Origin: Acinetobacter baumannii
GTDB lineage: Bacteria; Pseudomonadota; Gammaproteobacteria; Pseudomonadales; Moraxellaceae
Reading direction: 5' to 3'
DNA: 64,000 bases
Assembly (NCBI RefSeq): GCF_009759685.1
Contig: NZ_CP046654.1
Span: forward strand, 1,736,001 to 1,800,000
The notes beneath the pieces were generated by a model that saw only the letters and a list, made by a program, of their open reading frames with translations, did no database searches and was not told where the DNA came from. Shown in pieces: positions 1 through 9,405 of the stretch. Each line of letters opens with the position of its first letter. Within the stretch, counting starts at the first letter, position 1. Made by a program: the position numbers and the translations under genes.

Positions 1-1248
1 CTTCGTGAGTGGCTAGATCCAAGATATCTGCGGGTGAAAGCAGATGCACCACGTGTGCTGACAGACTCTGAAGCATTCTGGCAGTCTTATTCAGCATTTA
101 TTCCGACTGAAGGCCAAATTGTGGTGATGTTTGGCAACTGGTATAGCGATTTGTTGGTTACGGCAACTCATGTGTCAGAACCTTTGGATGATGCGCGTTT
201 TGATGCTTATGTTGAAAATATGCGGGCGTTTGAACAGGACCTAAAAAATAACTATGTCGATGTCATTAAGGTTTGGTTTGATCTTTCGTGGAAATCACTC
301 CAAAAACGGTTAGATAAAATAGACCCATCTGAACAGCATTGGCATAAGCTTCACGGCCTAGACTGGCGTAATAAAAAACAATATGACACTTTGCAAAAGC
401 TACGCCGTCGCTTTACCGACGATTGGTACATTATTGATGGGGAAGATGAAAAACAGCGCGATCAATTTTTTGCTCAGTATCTTTTACAACACATGCGTCA
501 GCTGCCTGAACATGAAACTGAAGTCAAAGGTAAATGGCAGCAGGCAAAAATTCCCGAGAGTTTATTAAAACCTGCTCAGGAAAAAATGGATAAAGCCGAA
601 TATAAAAAAGAGCTCGATAAACTCAGTAAAAAAATTGCCGATACCATGCGCTTTGATAAACGCAATGTGGTGATTGCATTTGAAGGGATGGATGCTGCGG
701 GTAAAGGAGGTGCCATCAAGCGAATTGTTAAAAACTTAGACCCGCGTGAATATGATATTCACTGTATCGGGGCGCCTGAACGTTTCGAAGCAAGACACCC
801 GTATTTGTGGCGTTTTTGGAATCGTATTAATGAAGCTGAAAAAATTACCATTTTTGACCGTACCTGGTATGGCCGTGTGCTGGTAGAGCGTGTTGAAGGA
901 TTTGCTTCACCTATCGAATGGCAAAGGGCATATGATGAAATCAATCGCTTTGAAAAAGACTTATTTGATAGTCAAACGATTGTGGTAAAAATTTGGCTGG
1001 CAATTAGTAAAGATGAGCAAGAGCAACGTTTTAAAGCCAGAGAAGAGACACCGCACAAACGCTTTAAAATTACTGCCGAAGATTGGCGTAACCGTGATAA
1101 GTGGGATGATTATTTAAAGGCGGCCGCAGATATGTTTGAGCGGACCAGTACCGAATATGCGCCTTGGTATATTGTCGCAACAGACGATAAATATACTGCA
1201 CGCTTGGAAGTGTTAAGAGCTATTTTAAAACAGCTGAGAGCAGATTAA
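1..1248 (+). CDS. pap: Polyphosphate:AMP phosphotransferase (class II PPK2), 5' end missing
   Basis: The enzyme transfers phosphate from polyphosphate to AMP, giving ADP, in the cytoplasm. The reading frame is open from base 1 (LREWLDPRYLRVKADAP...), so the true start lies upstream and the GTG at base 34 is not a real start. About 415 residues are visible; from memory the Acinetobacter family members are around 475 residues, so roughly 60 are missing. Two fused PPK2 domains fit class II. The C-terminal one carries the Walker A motif GMDAAGKGG (about DNA 688-714) and the Walker B/lid motif DRTWYGR (about 859-879), as expected for the catalytic domain. The N-terminal half lacks the P-loop. No operon partner is visible: the next gene is convergent and ends 23 bp away. 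The family call is firm. Confidence 0.9.
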   Translation, partial: LREWLDPRYLRVKADAPRVLTDSEAFWQSYSAFIPTEGQIVVMFGNWYSDLLVTATHVSEPLDDARFDAYVENMRAFEQDLKNNYVDVIKVWFDLSWKSLQKRLDKIDPSEQHWHKLHGLDWRNKKQYDTLQKLRRRFTDDWYIIDGEDEKQRDQFFAQYLLQHMRQLPEHETEVKGKWQQAKIPESLLKPAQEKMDKAEYKKELDKLSKKIADTMRFDKRNVVIAFEGMDAAGKGGAIKRIVKNLDPREYDIHCIGAPERFEARHPYLWRFWNRINEAEKITIFDRTWYGRVLVERVEGFASPIEWQRAYDEINRFEKDLFDSQTIVVKIWLAISKDEQEQRFKAREETPHKRFKITAEDWRNRDKWDDYLKAAADMFERTSTEYAPWYIVATDDKYTARLEVLRAILKQLRAD

Positions 1249-1270
1249 ACTCTCAGCCGTAAGTTGGATT

Positions 1271-1777
1271 TTAGTTTACAACCGCGCCACGACTTTTTTG
1301 TTGAATACGTTTAGCAAGGTTGTAGCTGTCATTTAGATGAGTTTGGGCTATTTTTTTCATCATAAAATAGCCTAAACTTGCTGCGACAAGTTGCCCACCT
1401 AGTGGAACGAATTTTGTCACTTGTTTGGTAACAATCTTTCCAAAGAAACCGTTAAAGGTTTTTTTAACGGTAGTGCGAGCGACCACAAAGCCTGAAAATT
1501 GAAAGCCGCGTTTTCGTAATTCATCCCAGTGAATTGTTTTTGTTTTTGGATCATAGACACTGACATGTTCAGGCGCTAAACCAAAACGGGAATTAATATC
1601 GGGAATAAGCTGTGACAAAATTCCCAAATCTACTACCACGTCAAAAAAAGGAATGGGTACAATTGCTGCACCAGCAGAGACGTAAGCTCTCTTCTGAATG
1701 AGTTCTTGGCACTCATCGCGAATTTGTTCCAGATTTAGGCTAGGATCAATATAGTCAGGAATGTTATCAATTTTCAT
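1271..1777 (-). CDS. Small hydrophobic protein, DUF697/EcsC-like
   Basis: A 168-residue protein of unknown function. The N-terminal third is polar. It is followed by an Ala/Gly/Ile/Pro-rich hydrophobic stretch (SAGAAIVPIPFFDVVVDLGI, residues ~34-53) and a second glycine-containing hydrophobic segment near the C-terminus (VPLGGQLVAASLGYFMMKK). This pattern of helical hairpins around a VPIP-FFD core resembles DUF697-type domains often found fused to or beside GTPases; no GTPase lies next to it here. The likely location is peripheral to or in the inner membrane. It is convergent with the polyphosphate enzyme and divergent from recC. The family assignment is by pattern resemblance only. Confidence 0.6.
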   Translation of the reverse strand: MKIDNIPDYIDPSLNLEQIRDECQELIQKRAYVSAGAAIVPIPFFDVVVDLGILSQLIPDINSRFGLAPEHVSVYDPKTKTIHWDELRKRGFQFSGFVVARTTVKKTFNGFFGKIVTKQVTKFVPLGGQLVAASLGYFMMKKIAQTHLNDSYNLAKRIQQKSRGAVVN

Positions 1778-1948
1778 AATGTTTTACCTGTAATGTGTTC
1801 CTTGAAGGTGCCTTGCCAACACAAGGTAAGTGACACCTAAAATGAGATTATGCTGTGTTTAAACCAACGTGACATAGTCAGATTCAGTTGTATAGTAATG
1901 AATGTTTATGATTTTGTGCATAAATTATGCGAGTAGGATATGAAATAA

Positions 1949-4900
1949 ATGGGTATCCATGTTATTCAAAGTCAACGTATTGATGTGTTGTTGCAGGGCG
2001 TACTGGCATCTACGTCCCAGCCGTCAACGCATCCATTACAGGTTTTGAAAGCCCAGCATTTCATTGTGCCAAGTCCTGCCATCGAGCAGTGGCTGATACA
2101 AAAACTTGCAGAACAGCAAGGAATGAGTGCCAATTACCAGTTTCACCAACGTGTGCGCGGGTTTCAGTGGTATGCCTATCAACAGGTCCTCACGGCACAT
2201 AAGGAGCAGGTTCGTAAAGCCAATATTCCACGCTTGATTTTTAAATGGCGTGTACATCAAGCCTTACAGGAATTTATTCAGCCTGATGTCATGAGCATAG
2301 ATAGCTCTCATCCACTGCATTCTATTGTTCAACGTATTTATGACAGCGCAGATCGGCTTGAACAAGGTATTGAGAAGCAGCTAAAAAAGCAAAAAATGTT
2401 GTATTGGGTTGCCGAGCAGGTTGCCGATTTATTTAGTAACTACATGGTCTATCGAGGACAGTGCCAGCGTGGTTGTGAAAATATGTGTACTTGTCCAAAT
2501 AACTGGTTAGCAGCATGGGGACAAGGACGATCACTCGATATCGAAAAGTATATTGCCCATAAAGATAAAGAAGTTTCGGCATTTACTTTGCAGCAAACCC
2601 AAGAGTTAGAACGTTGGCAGCGCTGGTTATGGCAGCAGCATTTTCATGATGATTTTATGCAAATGCAGCAAATTGATGAGTTGTTTTGGCAACAGTTAGA
2701 GCATCCTGAGCGCCAGAAGAAAGCACTGTCTCGTTTGCCACAGCAAATTGTCATTTTTACTTTACTGGATTTACCGCCCAGCCAGCTTCAGTTTTTACGT
2801 CGTTTAGGGCAATACATTGATGTTTTGATTTTGCACTATAACCCTTCGCAAGAATATTGGGCCGATAGTGTCGACCCACTCTGGAAACAGCGCTATGACT
2901 TAGGGGTAAAAGAGCGTTTTATAGCGAAGAACCCCCAAGCGACCGATGCGGAAATTGCCGATTTCTTTAATAAATTTACGCTTAATTTTAATGCTGAGGC
3001 GCGTGAGTCAAGACATCCACTGTTAACCAGATTGGGCAAACAAGCCCGCGACCACTTCTCATTACTCTCAAACTTGTCTACAGGTGAAGAAGGTAAGTGG
3101 GTGGATGCTTTTGTCGATGATTTTCCTGAAAGTTTACTTGGCAAAGTTCAGTCAGATATTTTGCACTTGGTGGAACCCCAAGCAAAGCAGTATGAGCTTG
3201 CCCCTAACGATGACTCAATTCAGATTCATGTCTGCCACTCGACATTACGGCAACTTGAAGTATTGAAAGAACAATTGATTGGCTGGTTGGCAAAACCGCA
3301 CGAACAGCCGCGTCGTCCAAATGATATTTTGGTTTTAGTTCCTAATTTGGTAGAAGTAGAGCCTTTAATACGAAGTGTTTTTCCTGCTACAGCGACTGAG
3401 CAAGGCGTGCATTTGCCTGTCAAAATAGCAGGAATTGCCTCACTCGATGCACTTAATGCATGGCGTGCCGTGATTGGGCGTATTCACCTTATGCAAGGGC
3501 GATTTAGCTTTGATGAGTTTGCTGACTGGCTTGGTTTACACGCGACTCAACAGCGTTATGCACTTGAATATGCTCAAGTAGAGCGAATTTTAAATTTACT
3601 TGCCGATGCAGGGTTTAAACGTGGGCTTGATGCAGAACATCTGAAACGTAGTTTATGTGACGGCGATGATGATTATCGATATAGCTTTAAATTTGCTTTA
3701 GAGCGGTTAGCGCTCGGCATAGCAATTCCCGAACATGCTACATTTAATCAGGTGCTGAGTTACGCTAAGGTTCAACCGGGCGATTTTGAGCTTATTGGTA
3801 CACTCATTCAAATTTATCAAGATTTAAATGAACGCCGTGACTGGCTCATTATGCATGAGCAGAAAAAAAGTCATACGGTGGAATACTGGCTGCAAATACT
3901 CTCGCAAGATATTATCGAGTTTGAGCAGGCTGGTGTTGCTGCTTTAAAAACTGCGCGGGAAATTGTAAAAAAACAAGAGCGTATGTTAACGCTCGCAAGC
4001 TACTATGCCGAGACAGAAACAGGCACCTTACGTAAAATCACCTTGCCTTTGCCTTATATTCTAGATGAGGTTCAGCGAACTTTAGAAAATCAAACAGCTC
4101 AAGCTGAACCGACTGGACAGATTACCTTTGCCCAGATTGGACAAATTCGTCCTTTGCCTTATCGTTTAATTGTGATGTTGAACCTTGATGCAGGGCAGTT
4201 TCCAAATCGAGACACCCATGTGCCATTTGATTTGATGGATGCCTTACGTCAACAATTAGGTGACCGTTCCCGTCTTGAGGATGACCAAGGCGCTTTCTTA
4301 GACGCCTTACTTTTAGCTCAAGAAAACTTATGGCTGTTTTATAACGGCTTTGATGTCAATGACGGTGAGGTGAGAGATCCTTCTAGTATTCTTCAAGAGT
4401 TCCGTGAGCATCTTGCACTTATTGTAAAGCCAGAACCAAATGCACCCGATCGAGAAGTGATTGAAGGTATTGAAATTCCCTCTCAATTAAAACAGCTCTA
4501 TCACTTACATTATTTACAGCCGTTTGACCCGAAAGGTTTTATGGCCGAGAACCGCTATATTCGTTATCAAGATCACTGGTTTAACGTTGCGATGCAAATT
4601 CAGCAAGCTTCCGGTGTTCTTAAGCCTTGGGCAAATATATCTTATCCTTTAGAAATACCTGACATGTTGGTTTTAGACAGCCATCAGTGGATACAGGATG
4701 TGACTTTCCCCGCACGTTTATATTTAAAAACTTTAGGCGTAGAAAACTTAGGAAATGTAAGCGTATTAGATCAGAATGAACCTTTGCTTTTAGATGGTTT
4801 GGGCCGTTATACCATTCGACATTTTTTACAGCAAAACGAACAGCAGGCACAGCCTGAAGTTCTACTTGATCAGTTGCCTGTAGGCAAAGTTCAATACAGC

Positions 4901-5584
4901 GCATGGCAACAGGGCATTTTTGAACAGGAATGTTTGCTTGAGCGCCTTCATCATTACGCGCCAGCCATGACACAAACGACTCAGCGTGTGTGGCGAATTG
5001 CCAAACAGCTACATATGAATATTACGGTACCAAAATCTGAAACTCAGGATTGGGTCAGTATGGAAGCATCAAGTGCTCGGGCAAAAAGACGTGCAAAAGT
5101 CTGGTTAGAGTACCTGCTTTGGTTGGCCTATTTAAATGAAGGAAGTGCAGGAACTGAAAGACGCCGTATTGTGGTTTTTAGTGACCAAACCGTCATCTGT
5201 AAGGGTATTAGTTCAGAGCAAGCTCGGCAGTATTTACAACCGTGGTTTAAAATCTGGCGTTATGCTCAACAGCAGCCACTCGTGTTACCAGCAGCTTTAT
5301 TATTAAAGCCACTTGAAAAAGCCAAAGCATATCAGTGGGAAACAACAAATCTGACAGAAAAAATAAAACTGGATGAGAAGAGCTATGCGGAGCTGTTAAA
5401 ATACTGGAATGAAACGGGGACATTTACCTCTATTGATATGACACAAAATGAAGCGTGTAAGTTACATCAAGACTGGCGTTTCATTTTGCAAGAACAAGAT
5501 GCACAAGCATTACTTCAACATGCTTGTGATGAGTTTGCCTATGACCTGTATCATCCGGTTTTTCAATTTCAACATTCGGAGTAA
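1949..5584 (+). CDS. recC: RecBCD subunit RecC (exodeoxyribonuclease V gamma)
   Basis: This is the Chi-recognition and scaffold subunit of the RecBCD helicase-nuclease, which resects double-strand breaks and loads RecA. Its 1211 residues are slightly longer than the E. coli protein (about 1120). The N-terminus (HVIQSQRIDVLL, then FIVPSPAIEQWL) is the typical RecC opening, and the body resembles an inactive SF1 helicase with no intact Walker A motif, as known for RecC. The ATG at 1949 is preceded by AGGA. The stop is 3 bp before the recB start, so the two are translationally coupled in a recC-recB-recD operon. The E. coli order has ptrA between recC and recB; it is absent here. I saw no LexA-like box upstream. 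Confidence 0.95.
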   Translation: MGIHVIQSQRIDVLLQGVLASTSQPSTHPLQVLKAQHFIVPSPAIEQWLIQKLAEQQGMSANYQFHQRVRGFQWYAYQQVLTAHKEQVRKANIPRLIFKWRVHQALQEFIQPDVMSIDSSHPLHSIVQRIYDSADRLEQGIEKQLKKQKMLYWVAEQVADLFSNYMVYRGQCQRGCENMCTCPNNWLAAWGQGRSLDIEKYIAHKDKEVSAFTLQQTQELERWQRWLWQQHFHDDFMQMQQIDELFWQQLEHPERQKKALSRLPQQIVIFTLLDLPPSQLQFLRRLGQYIDVLILHYNPSQEYWADSVDPLWKQRYDLGVKERFIAKNPQATDAEIADFFNKFTLNFNAEARESRHPLLTRLGKQARDHFSLLSNLSTGEEGKWVDAFVDDFPESLLGKVQSDILHLVEPQAKQYELAPNDDSIQIHVCHSTLRQLEVLKEQLIGWLAKPHEQPRRPNDILVLVPNLVEVEPLIRSVFPATATEQGVHLPVKIAGIASLDALNAWRAVIGRIHLMQGRFSFDEFADWLGLHATQQRYALEYAQVERILNLLADAGFKRGLDAEHLKRSLCDGDDDYRYSFKFALERLALGIAIPEHATFNQVLSYAKVQPGDFELIGTLIQIYQDLNERRDWLIMHEQKKSHTVEYWLQILSQDIIEFEQAGVAALKTAREIVKKQERMLTLASYYAETETGTLRKITLPLPYILDEVQRTLENQTAQAEPTGQITFAQIGQIRPLPYRLIVMLNLDAGQFPNRDTHVPFDLMDALRQQLGDRSRLEDDQGAFLDALLLAQENLWLFYNGFDVNDGEVRDPSSILQEFREHLALIVKPEPNAPDREVIEGIEIPSQLKQLYHLHYLQPFDPKGFMAENRYIRYQDHWFNVAMQIQQASGVLKPWANISYPLEIPDMLVLDSHQWIQDVTFPARLYLKTLGVENLGNVSVLDQNEPLLLDGLGRYTIRHFLQQNEQQAQPEVLLDQLPVGKVQYSAWQQGIFEQECLLERLHHYAPAMTQTTQRVWRIAKQLHMNITVPKSETQDWVSMEASSARAKRRAKVWLEYLLWLAYLNEGSAGTERRRIVVFSDQTVICKGISSEQARQYLQPWFKIWRYAQQQPLVLPAALLLKPLEKAKAYQWETTNLTEKIKLDEKSYAELLKYWNETGTFTSIDMTQNEACKLHQDWRFILQEQDAQALLQHACDEFAYDLYHPVFQFQHSE

Positions 5585-5587
5585 GAC

Positions 5588-8500
5588 ATGAACTCAAGAG
5601 TACAGGTGTCTTATCAACCTATTATTGATATTGAATTTAGTGGACTGCATTTAATTGAAGCTTCGGCGGGTACCGGGAAAACCTATACACTGTCGAGTTT
5701 AATGGTCCGTATTTTTCTTGAGAAATATTTACCGGGCCAAGTCATTGCGACCACCTTTACCCGTGCGGCTGCGGCTGAGTTAAAAAGCCGAATTCGTGCA
5801 CGTTTGGTCGAAACCTACCGTTACTTAGATGCCAAGCGGAGCTTGACTGAAAAAGAGATTCTTTTGCAGGCCGAGCAAGAATCTGACTTATTACTCCAAC
5901 ATGTTCTCAAGCATTTTGCGACACGTATTGCCTATGCCTGTGAGCGTTTAAAGCTCGTTATCGATCAGTTAGATGAGCTGTTTGTCGGAACACTTGATAG
6001 CTTTAGCCAAAAGCTATTACGTGAGTTTGCCTTTGAAAGTGGCAAAATTGAACGTGCTCAAATTACCGATGATGCTAAAACCTATAGCCGACAACTGATT
6101 CATGATGTTTTACGTGAATGGATACAGTCTCAGCCTCAAACCGTGATTGATGCATTGTATCTGGCAGGTGAGTTAAAAAGTGTCGACAGTTTTGTCAAAC
6201 TGGTCGAAGACTCACTGAATTTTAGTTCGGCTCACTTTAAGCTTCCCGAAAAGCCTACCATTCAGTTTGAACAGCTTGCTCAGCTCAAGCAGTTGGCAGC
6301 AGAAATTGATATCAGTCTTCTAGAACCGTATTACTCGCTTGATGGCGACCACTATAAACATGTAAGCGGCACAATATTTCGTAATGGGGCATTTAATAAG
6401 TTATTTAGTGAATGTTTGCCACAGTTATTACAAGTTTTAAAGCAAAGCGACAGTATTTTAGTTTTTGATGGGTCTTTGGCAATACAACGGGAACTCGTTT
6501 TTAAGTTTTTAGGCCAGCTTGCCGATCAGAAAGTTTTCAAGAAATGTCCTGCCGAAATTTCGGATGGATTTTATCAGCATCCTTGTATTCAGCAGATTCA
6601 GCAGTTGTTTGGTGTGCTGAAAAACTATGCTGAACAGTTCGATCAGCTTCATATTTATTTAAAAGCCTATTTGTGTGTAGAGGTTAAAAAACGTTTACCA
6701 CAGGTTTTACAAAACAAGGGCGAGACGACTTTTTCTCAGCAAATTCGCACTTTGTCAGAAGCTTTAAAGGGTGAGCAGGGGCAACGTTTCGCCGTATTTG
6801 TGCAGGCTCGATACCCCTTAATTTTGGTTGATGAGTTTCAAGACACCAACCAAGACCAAGATGACATGCTCGCCAGCATTTGGCGTCATCCAGAACGTTA
6901 CCAAAAAGGTTGCATGATTATGGTGGGTGACCGTAAGCAGGCAATTTACGGTTTCCGTGGTGGGGATATGCTCACCTTCTTGAATGCCTATAAAGATATT
7001 CAGGCAAAGCATGGTCGCGAATATAAGTTAATTCATAACCACCGTTCAGTCGCTGACTTGGTTGAAGTGGTTGATGCCTTATTTCAAAGGCAAATCGACT
7101 TTGGTGAACAGGTTCAATATGACCCGATTCGGGCAGGGACTCGACCTCATCCGGTTTTAATTGATCAAAACCAGCCTAATCCGCATCCTTTACGTTGGCT
7201 CATGCTAAAAGACAAGGAAACGGAAGCACAGCAAGTCGCGTGGAAAATACGTGATTTACTCAATCAGTCACATGCAGGACAACTTTATTTTCAAAAAGAT
7301 GCTCAGACTCAAACCTTAAATGAAGATGATATTGCGGTCTTGTCGCGTAATCATGATGGTCTTGATAAAGTTCAATTTGAATTAGAACGTTTAGGAATAC
7401 GAGTTAATCGGCCATCAAAACGAAGTGTTTTTGATTGCACAATTGCTCAGGATGTTGGGGCCTTACTCACTGCGATTCTTCATCCTTACGATGAGGCCAA
7501 AGTGAAACGAGCTTTGATTAGCCGTTTATTTGCTATGGACCTTAAACAGCTGTTGCAACTCGAACAAACGGCCGAAGGTTTAAGCCAGTTTATGACGGGT
7601 TTTGATACTATTCGGGAATTGTGGTCAGCTCAGGGCTTTTTAGTAGCATGGCAGCAATGTTTAAACCAATTTGGCATTTGGAAAAATCTGGTTGCTGTCC
7701 AGAGTAAAGATAATGAGCGGGTTGTGGTGAACTTGCGTCATTTGACCGAAATTTTGAGCCAACATAGCGAGAAATATCAGGGCGCGCAAAATCTCTATCA
7801 CTGGTATCTCAAGCAATTACAATCACCGCTTGATCGTGAATGGGAGTTAGAGCGTAGATTGTCGAGTGAAGCTGGCGTACAGCTCATGACCATTCACCAG
7901 TCAAAAGGTCTTGAGTTTAAAATTGTCTTTTTGCTCGGGGCCGACAAGCCATTTCGGGAAAATAACAAAACACTTAACTTCTCGACCCAAGATATAACGG
8001 TTTCGGAGTCGGCTCAAACTCTAACACAACGTGTTGTTGCGATTGCCGATAAAACATATTTAAACGAAACCGAGCTGAAGCAGCATGAAGAACGGGCTTT
8101 GGCGGAACAAAACCGTCTATGGTACGTTGCTTTAACCCGGGCAAGTCATCGTGTTTATGCGCTCTTACAAGATACGGATGGCAAGTCTGTTTCAGGTTTG
8201 GCATTTTGGAAAAACAGAGCTGAACCATTCCAGCACCGTTGTTGTACCGATGAAATAATTTTGGAGCAACCACCTGCTGCAAGACATTTAAATCAACACA
8301 TCAATATTATTGAGATACAGGCGCAGCATTTTCCTGATCAGCGCTTTTATTCAAGAGGCAAAACCAGTTTTAGTTATCTAGCACAGCATTTAAGACATAA
8401 AGTAGGTACAGATTTACTCGCGAGTCAGAGCCATGAAGCTGTTTTAGCCGAAGATGAGCTCGATCAGGTTATTTCTGTTGAGGCGCCCGCAGCACAGCCA

Positions 8501-9286
8501 ATTAGCTGGATCAAAAGCAATTTTCCAAGAGGGACGCTCGCAGGTAATTTCTTACATGAAATTTTTGAGCATATTGATTTTCAATGTTCAGATGAGTGGG
8601 TAAGTGAAATACGCCGTCGTTTTAAAAATGACTACAGTAGTTTGTGGCAAGATTTATTAATCAAATACCAAGAAAGCTTTCCCGAAGAACAAGAAGCAGA
8701 ATATTCGCTTTATCACGCTGTGGCCGAATGGTTGCAAGAGATTTTAAGCACGCCGTTATATCAAGGTTTTCGTTTAAATCAGTTACAACCAGAACACTAT
8801 TTATCAGAGTGTCCTTTTTATTTGGCCCTGTCAGATCGTGTACTAGCCATGAAACGTATTCAGCAGTTGTTTGCTGAATATGGTATGGAAATGCCAGAGT
8901 TATTAGAGGCTCGTTCTGCACGCTATTTAAATGGTTCGATAGACTTGGTTTATTTTGATGGACAGCGTTATCACATTGCTGACTATAAGAGTAACTACTT
9001 GGGTGAAAACCTTGCTGATTACAGTGTAGAAAGTATTGCACAAAGTATGTCTTTAGCCAGCTATTGGCTACAAGCAGGCCTGTATTTGGTTGCATTACAT
9101 CGTTATTTAAAAGTCAAAATGCAGAATTATGATATTGAACAACACTTAGGTGGGGCGACTTATCTTTACTTGCGCGGTATGAATGGCGAAGCTGAGCAGG
9201 GTTATTATTATTGGCAGCCAAGTACAGAATTTGTTCTACGACTCGATGCTATTTTAGGGTACTTTGCTGAGGATAAAATTGCATAA
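5588..9286 (+). CDS. recB: RecBCD subunit RecB (helicase-nuclease, beta)
   Basis: This is the 3'-5' SF1A helicase and the only nuclease of RecBCD; it also recruits RecA. Its 1232 residues are close to the E. coli length (1180). The Walker A motif EASAGTGKTYTLSS lies at residues ~24-37. The helicase II motif is VDEFQDTNQDQ, and MTIHQSKGLEF and VALTRAS mark motifs V/VI. Near the C-terminus the PD-(D/E)XK nuclease signature is present: Asp in GSIDLVYFDG (~1118) and DYKSNY (~1131-1136). The ATG follows GGAGTAAG, 3 bp after recC. All catalytic motifs look intact, so the enzyme should be active. Confidence 0.96.
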   Translation: MNSRVQVSYQPIIDIEFSGLHLIEASAGTGKTYTLSSLMVRIFLEKYLPGQVIATTFTRAAAAELKSRIRARLVETYRYLDAKRSLTEKEILLQAEQESDLLLQHVLKHFATRIAYACERLKLVIDQLDELFVGTLDSFSQKLLREFAFESGKIERAQITDDAKTYSRQLIHDVLREWIQSQPQTVIDALYLAGELKSVDSFVKLVEDSLNFSSAHFKLPEKPTIQFEQLAQLKQLAAEIDISLLEPYYSLDGDHYKHVSGTIFRNGAFNKLFSECLPQLLQVLKQSDSILVFDGSLAIQRELVFKFLGQLADQKVFKKCPAEISDGFYQHPCIQQIQQLFGVLKNYAEQFDQLHIYLKAYLCVEVKKRLPQVLQNKGETTFSQQIRTLSEALKGEQGQRFAVFVQARYPLILVDEFQDTNQDQDDMLASIWRHPERYQKGCMIMVGDRKQAIYGFRGGDMLTFLNAYKDIQAKHGREYKLIHNHRSVADLVEVVDALFQRQIDFGEQVQYDPIRAGTRPHPVLIDQNQPNPHPLRWLMLKDKETEAQQVAWKIRDLLNQSHAGQLYFQKDAQTQTLNEDDIAVLSRNHDGLDKVQFELERLGIRVNRPSKRSVFDCTIAQDVGALLTAILHPYDEAKVKRALISRLFAMDLKQLLQLEQTAEGLSQFMTGFDTIRELWSAQGFLVAWQQCLNQFGIWKNLVAVQSKDNERVVVNLRHLTEILSQHSEKYQGAQNLYHWYLKQLQSPLDREWELERRLSSEAGVQLMTIHQSKGLEFKIVFLLGADKPFRENNKTLNFSTQDITVSESAQTLTQRVVAIADKTYLNETELKQHEERALAEQNRLWYVALTRASHRVYALLQDTDGKSVSGLAFWKNRAEPFQHRCCTDEIILEQPPAARHLNQHINIIEIQAQHFPDQRFYSRGKTSFSYLAQHLRHKVGTDLLASQSHEAVLAEDELDQVISVEAPAAQPISWIKSNFPRGTLAGNFLHEIFEHIDFQCSDEWVSEIRRRFKNDYSSLWQDLLIKYQESFPEEQEAEYSLYHAVAEWLQEILSTPLYQGFRLNQLQPEHYLSECPFYLALSDRVLAMKRIQQLFAEYGMEMPELLEARSARYLNGSIDLVYFDGQRYHIADYKSNYLGENLADYSVESIAQSMSLASYWLQAGLYLVALHRYLKVKMQNYDIEQHLGGATYLYLRGMNGEAEQGYYYWQPSTEFVLRLDAILGYFAEDKIA

Positions 9287-9333
9287 AAAATGCTGATAAA
9301 TGATCTAATTTTAAAATTAACAAATACTTGGGG

Positions 9334-9405
9334 TGTGGATAAGCCTGTCTATAACCATGTGGACAAGCGTGTGGAAAACTAGGTGGATAAGTGTGTGGAC
9401 AATCT
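9334..9405. repeat. Six tandem 12-bp repeats with DnaA-box-like cores
   Basis: Six consecutive 12-bp units begin at 9334, 9346, 9358, 9370, 9382 and 9394. Their first nine bases read TGTGGATAA, TGTCTATAA, TGTGGACAA, TGTGGAAAA, GGTGGATAA and TGTGGACAA. The first is a perfect DnaA box on the minus strand (TTATCCACA); four of the others have one mismatch and the second unit has two. The array fills the end of the 96-bp recB-recD gap and runs into the recD reading frame, covering both candidate GTG starts. The regular 12-bp period and near-consensus cores suggest a DnaA-binding cluster; binding itself is inference. Confidence 0.7.

Noticed and set aside
34..36. GTG as start of the polyphosphate:AMP phosphotransferase
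   Set aside because: The frame is open to base 1 with family-like residues before it; the true start is outside the window.
8661..9095. 144-codon frame opposite recB
   Set aside because: Fully antisense to the RecB nuclease domain, with no recognisable motif or upstream signals.
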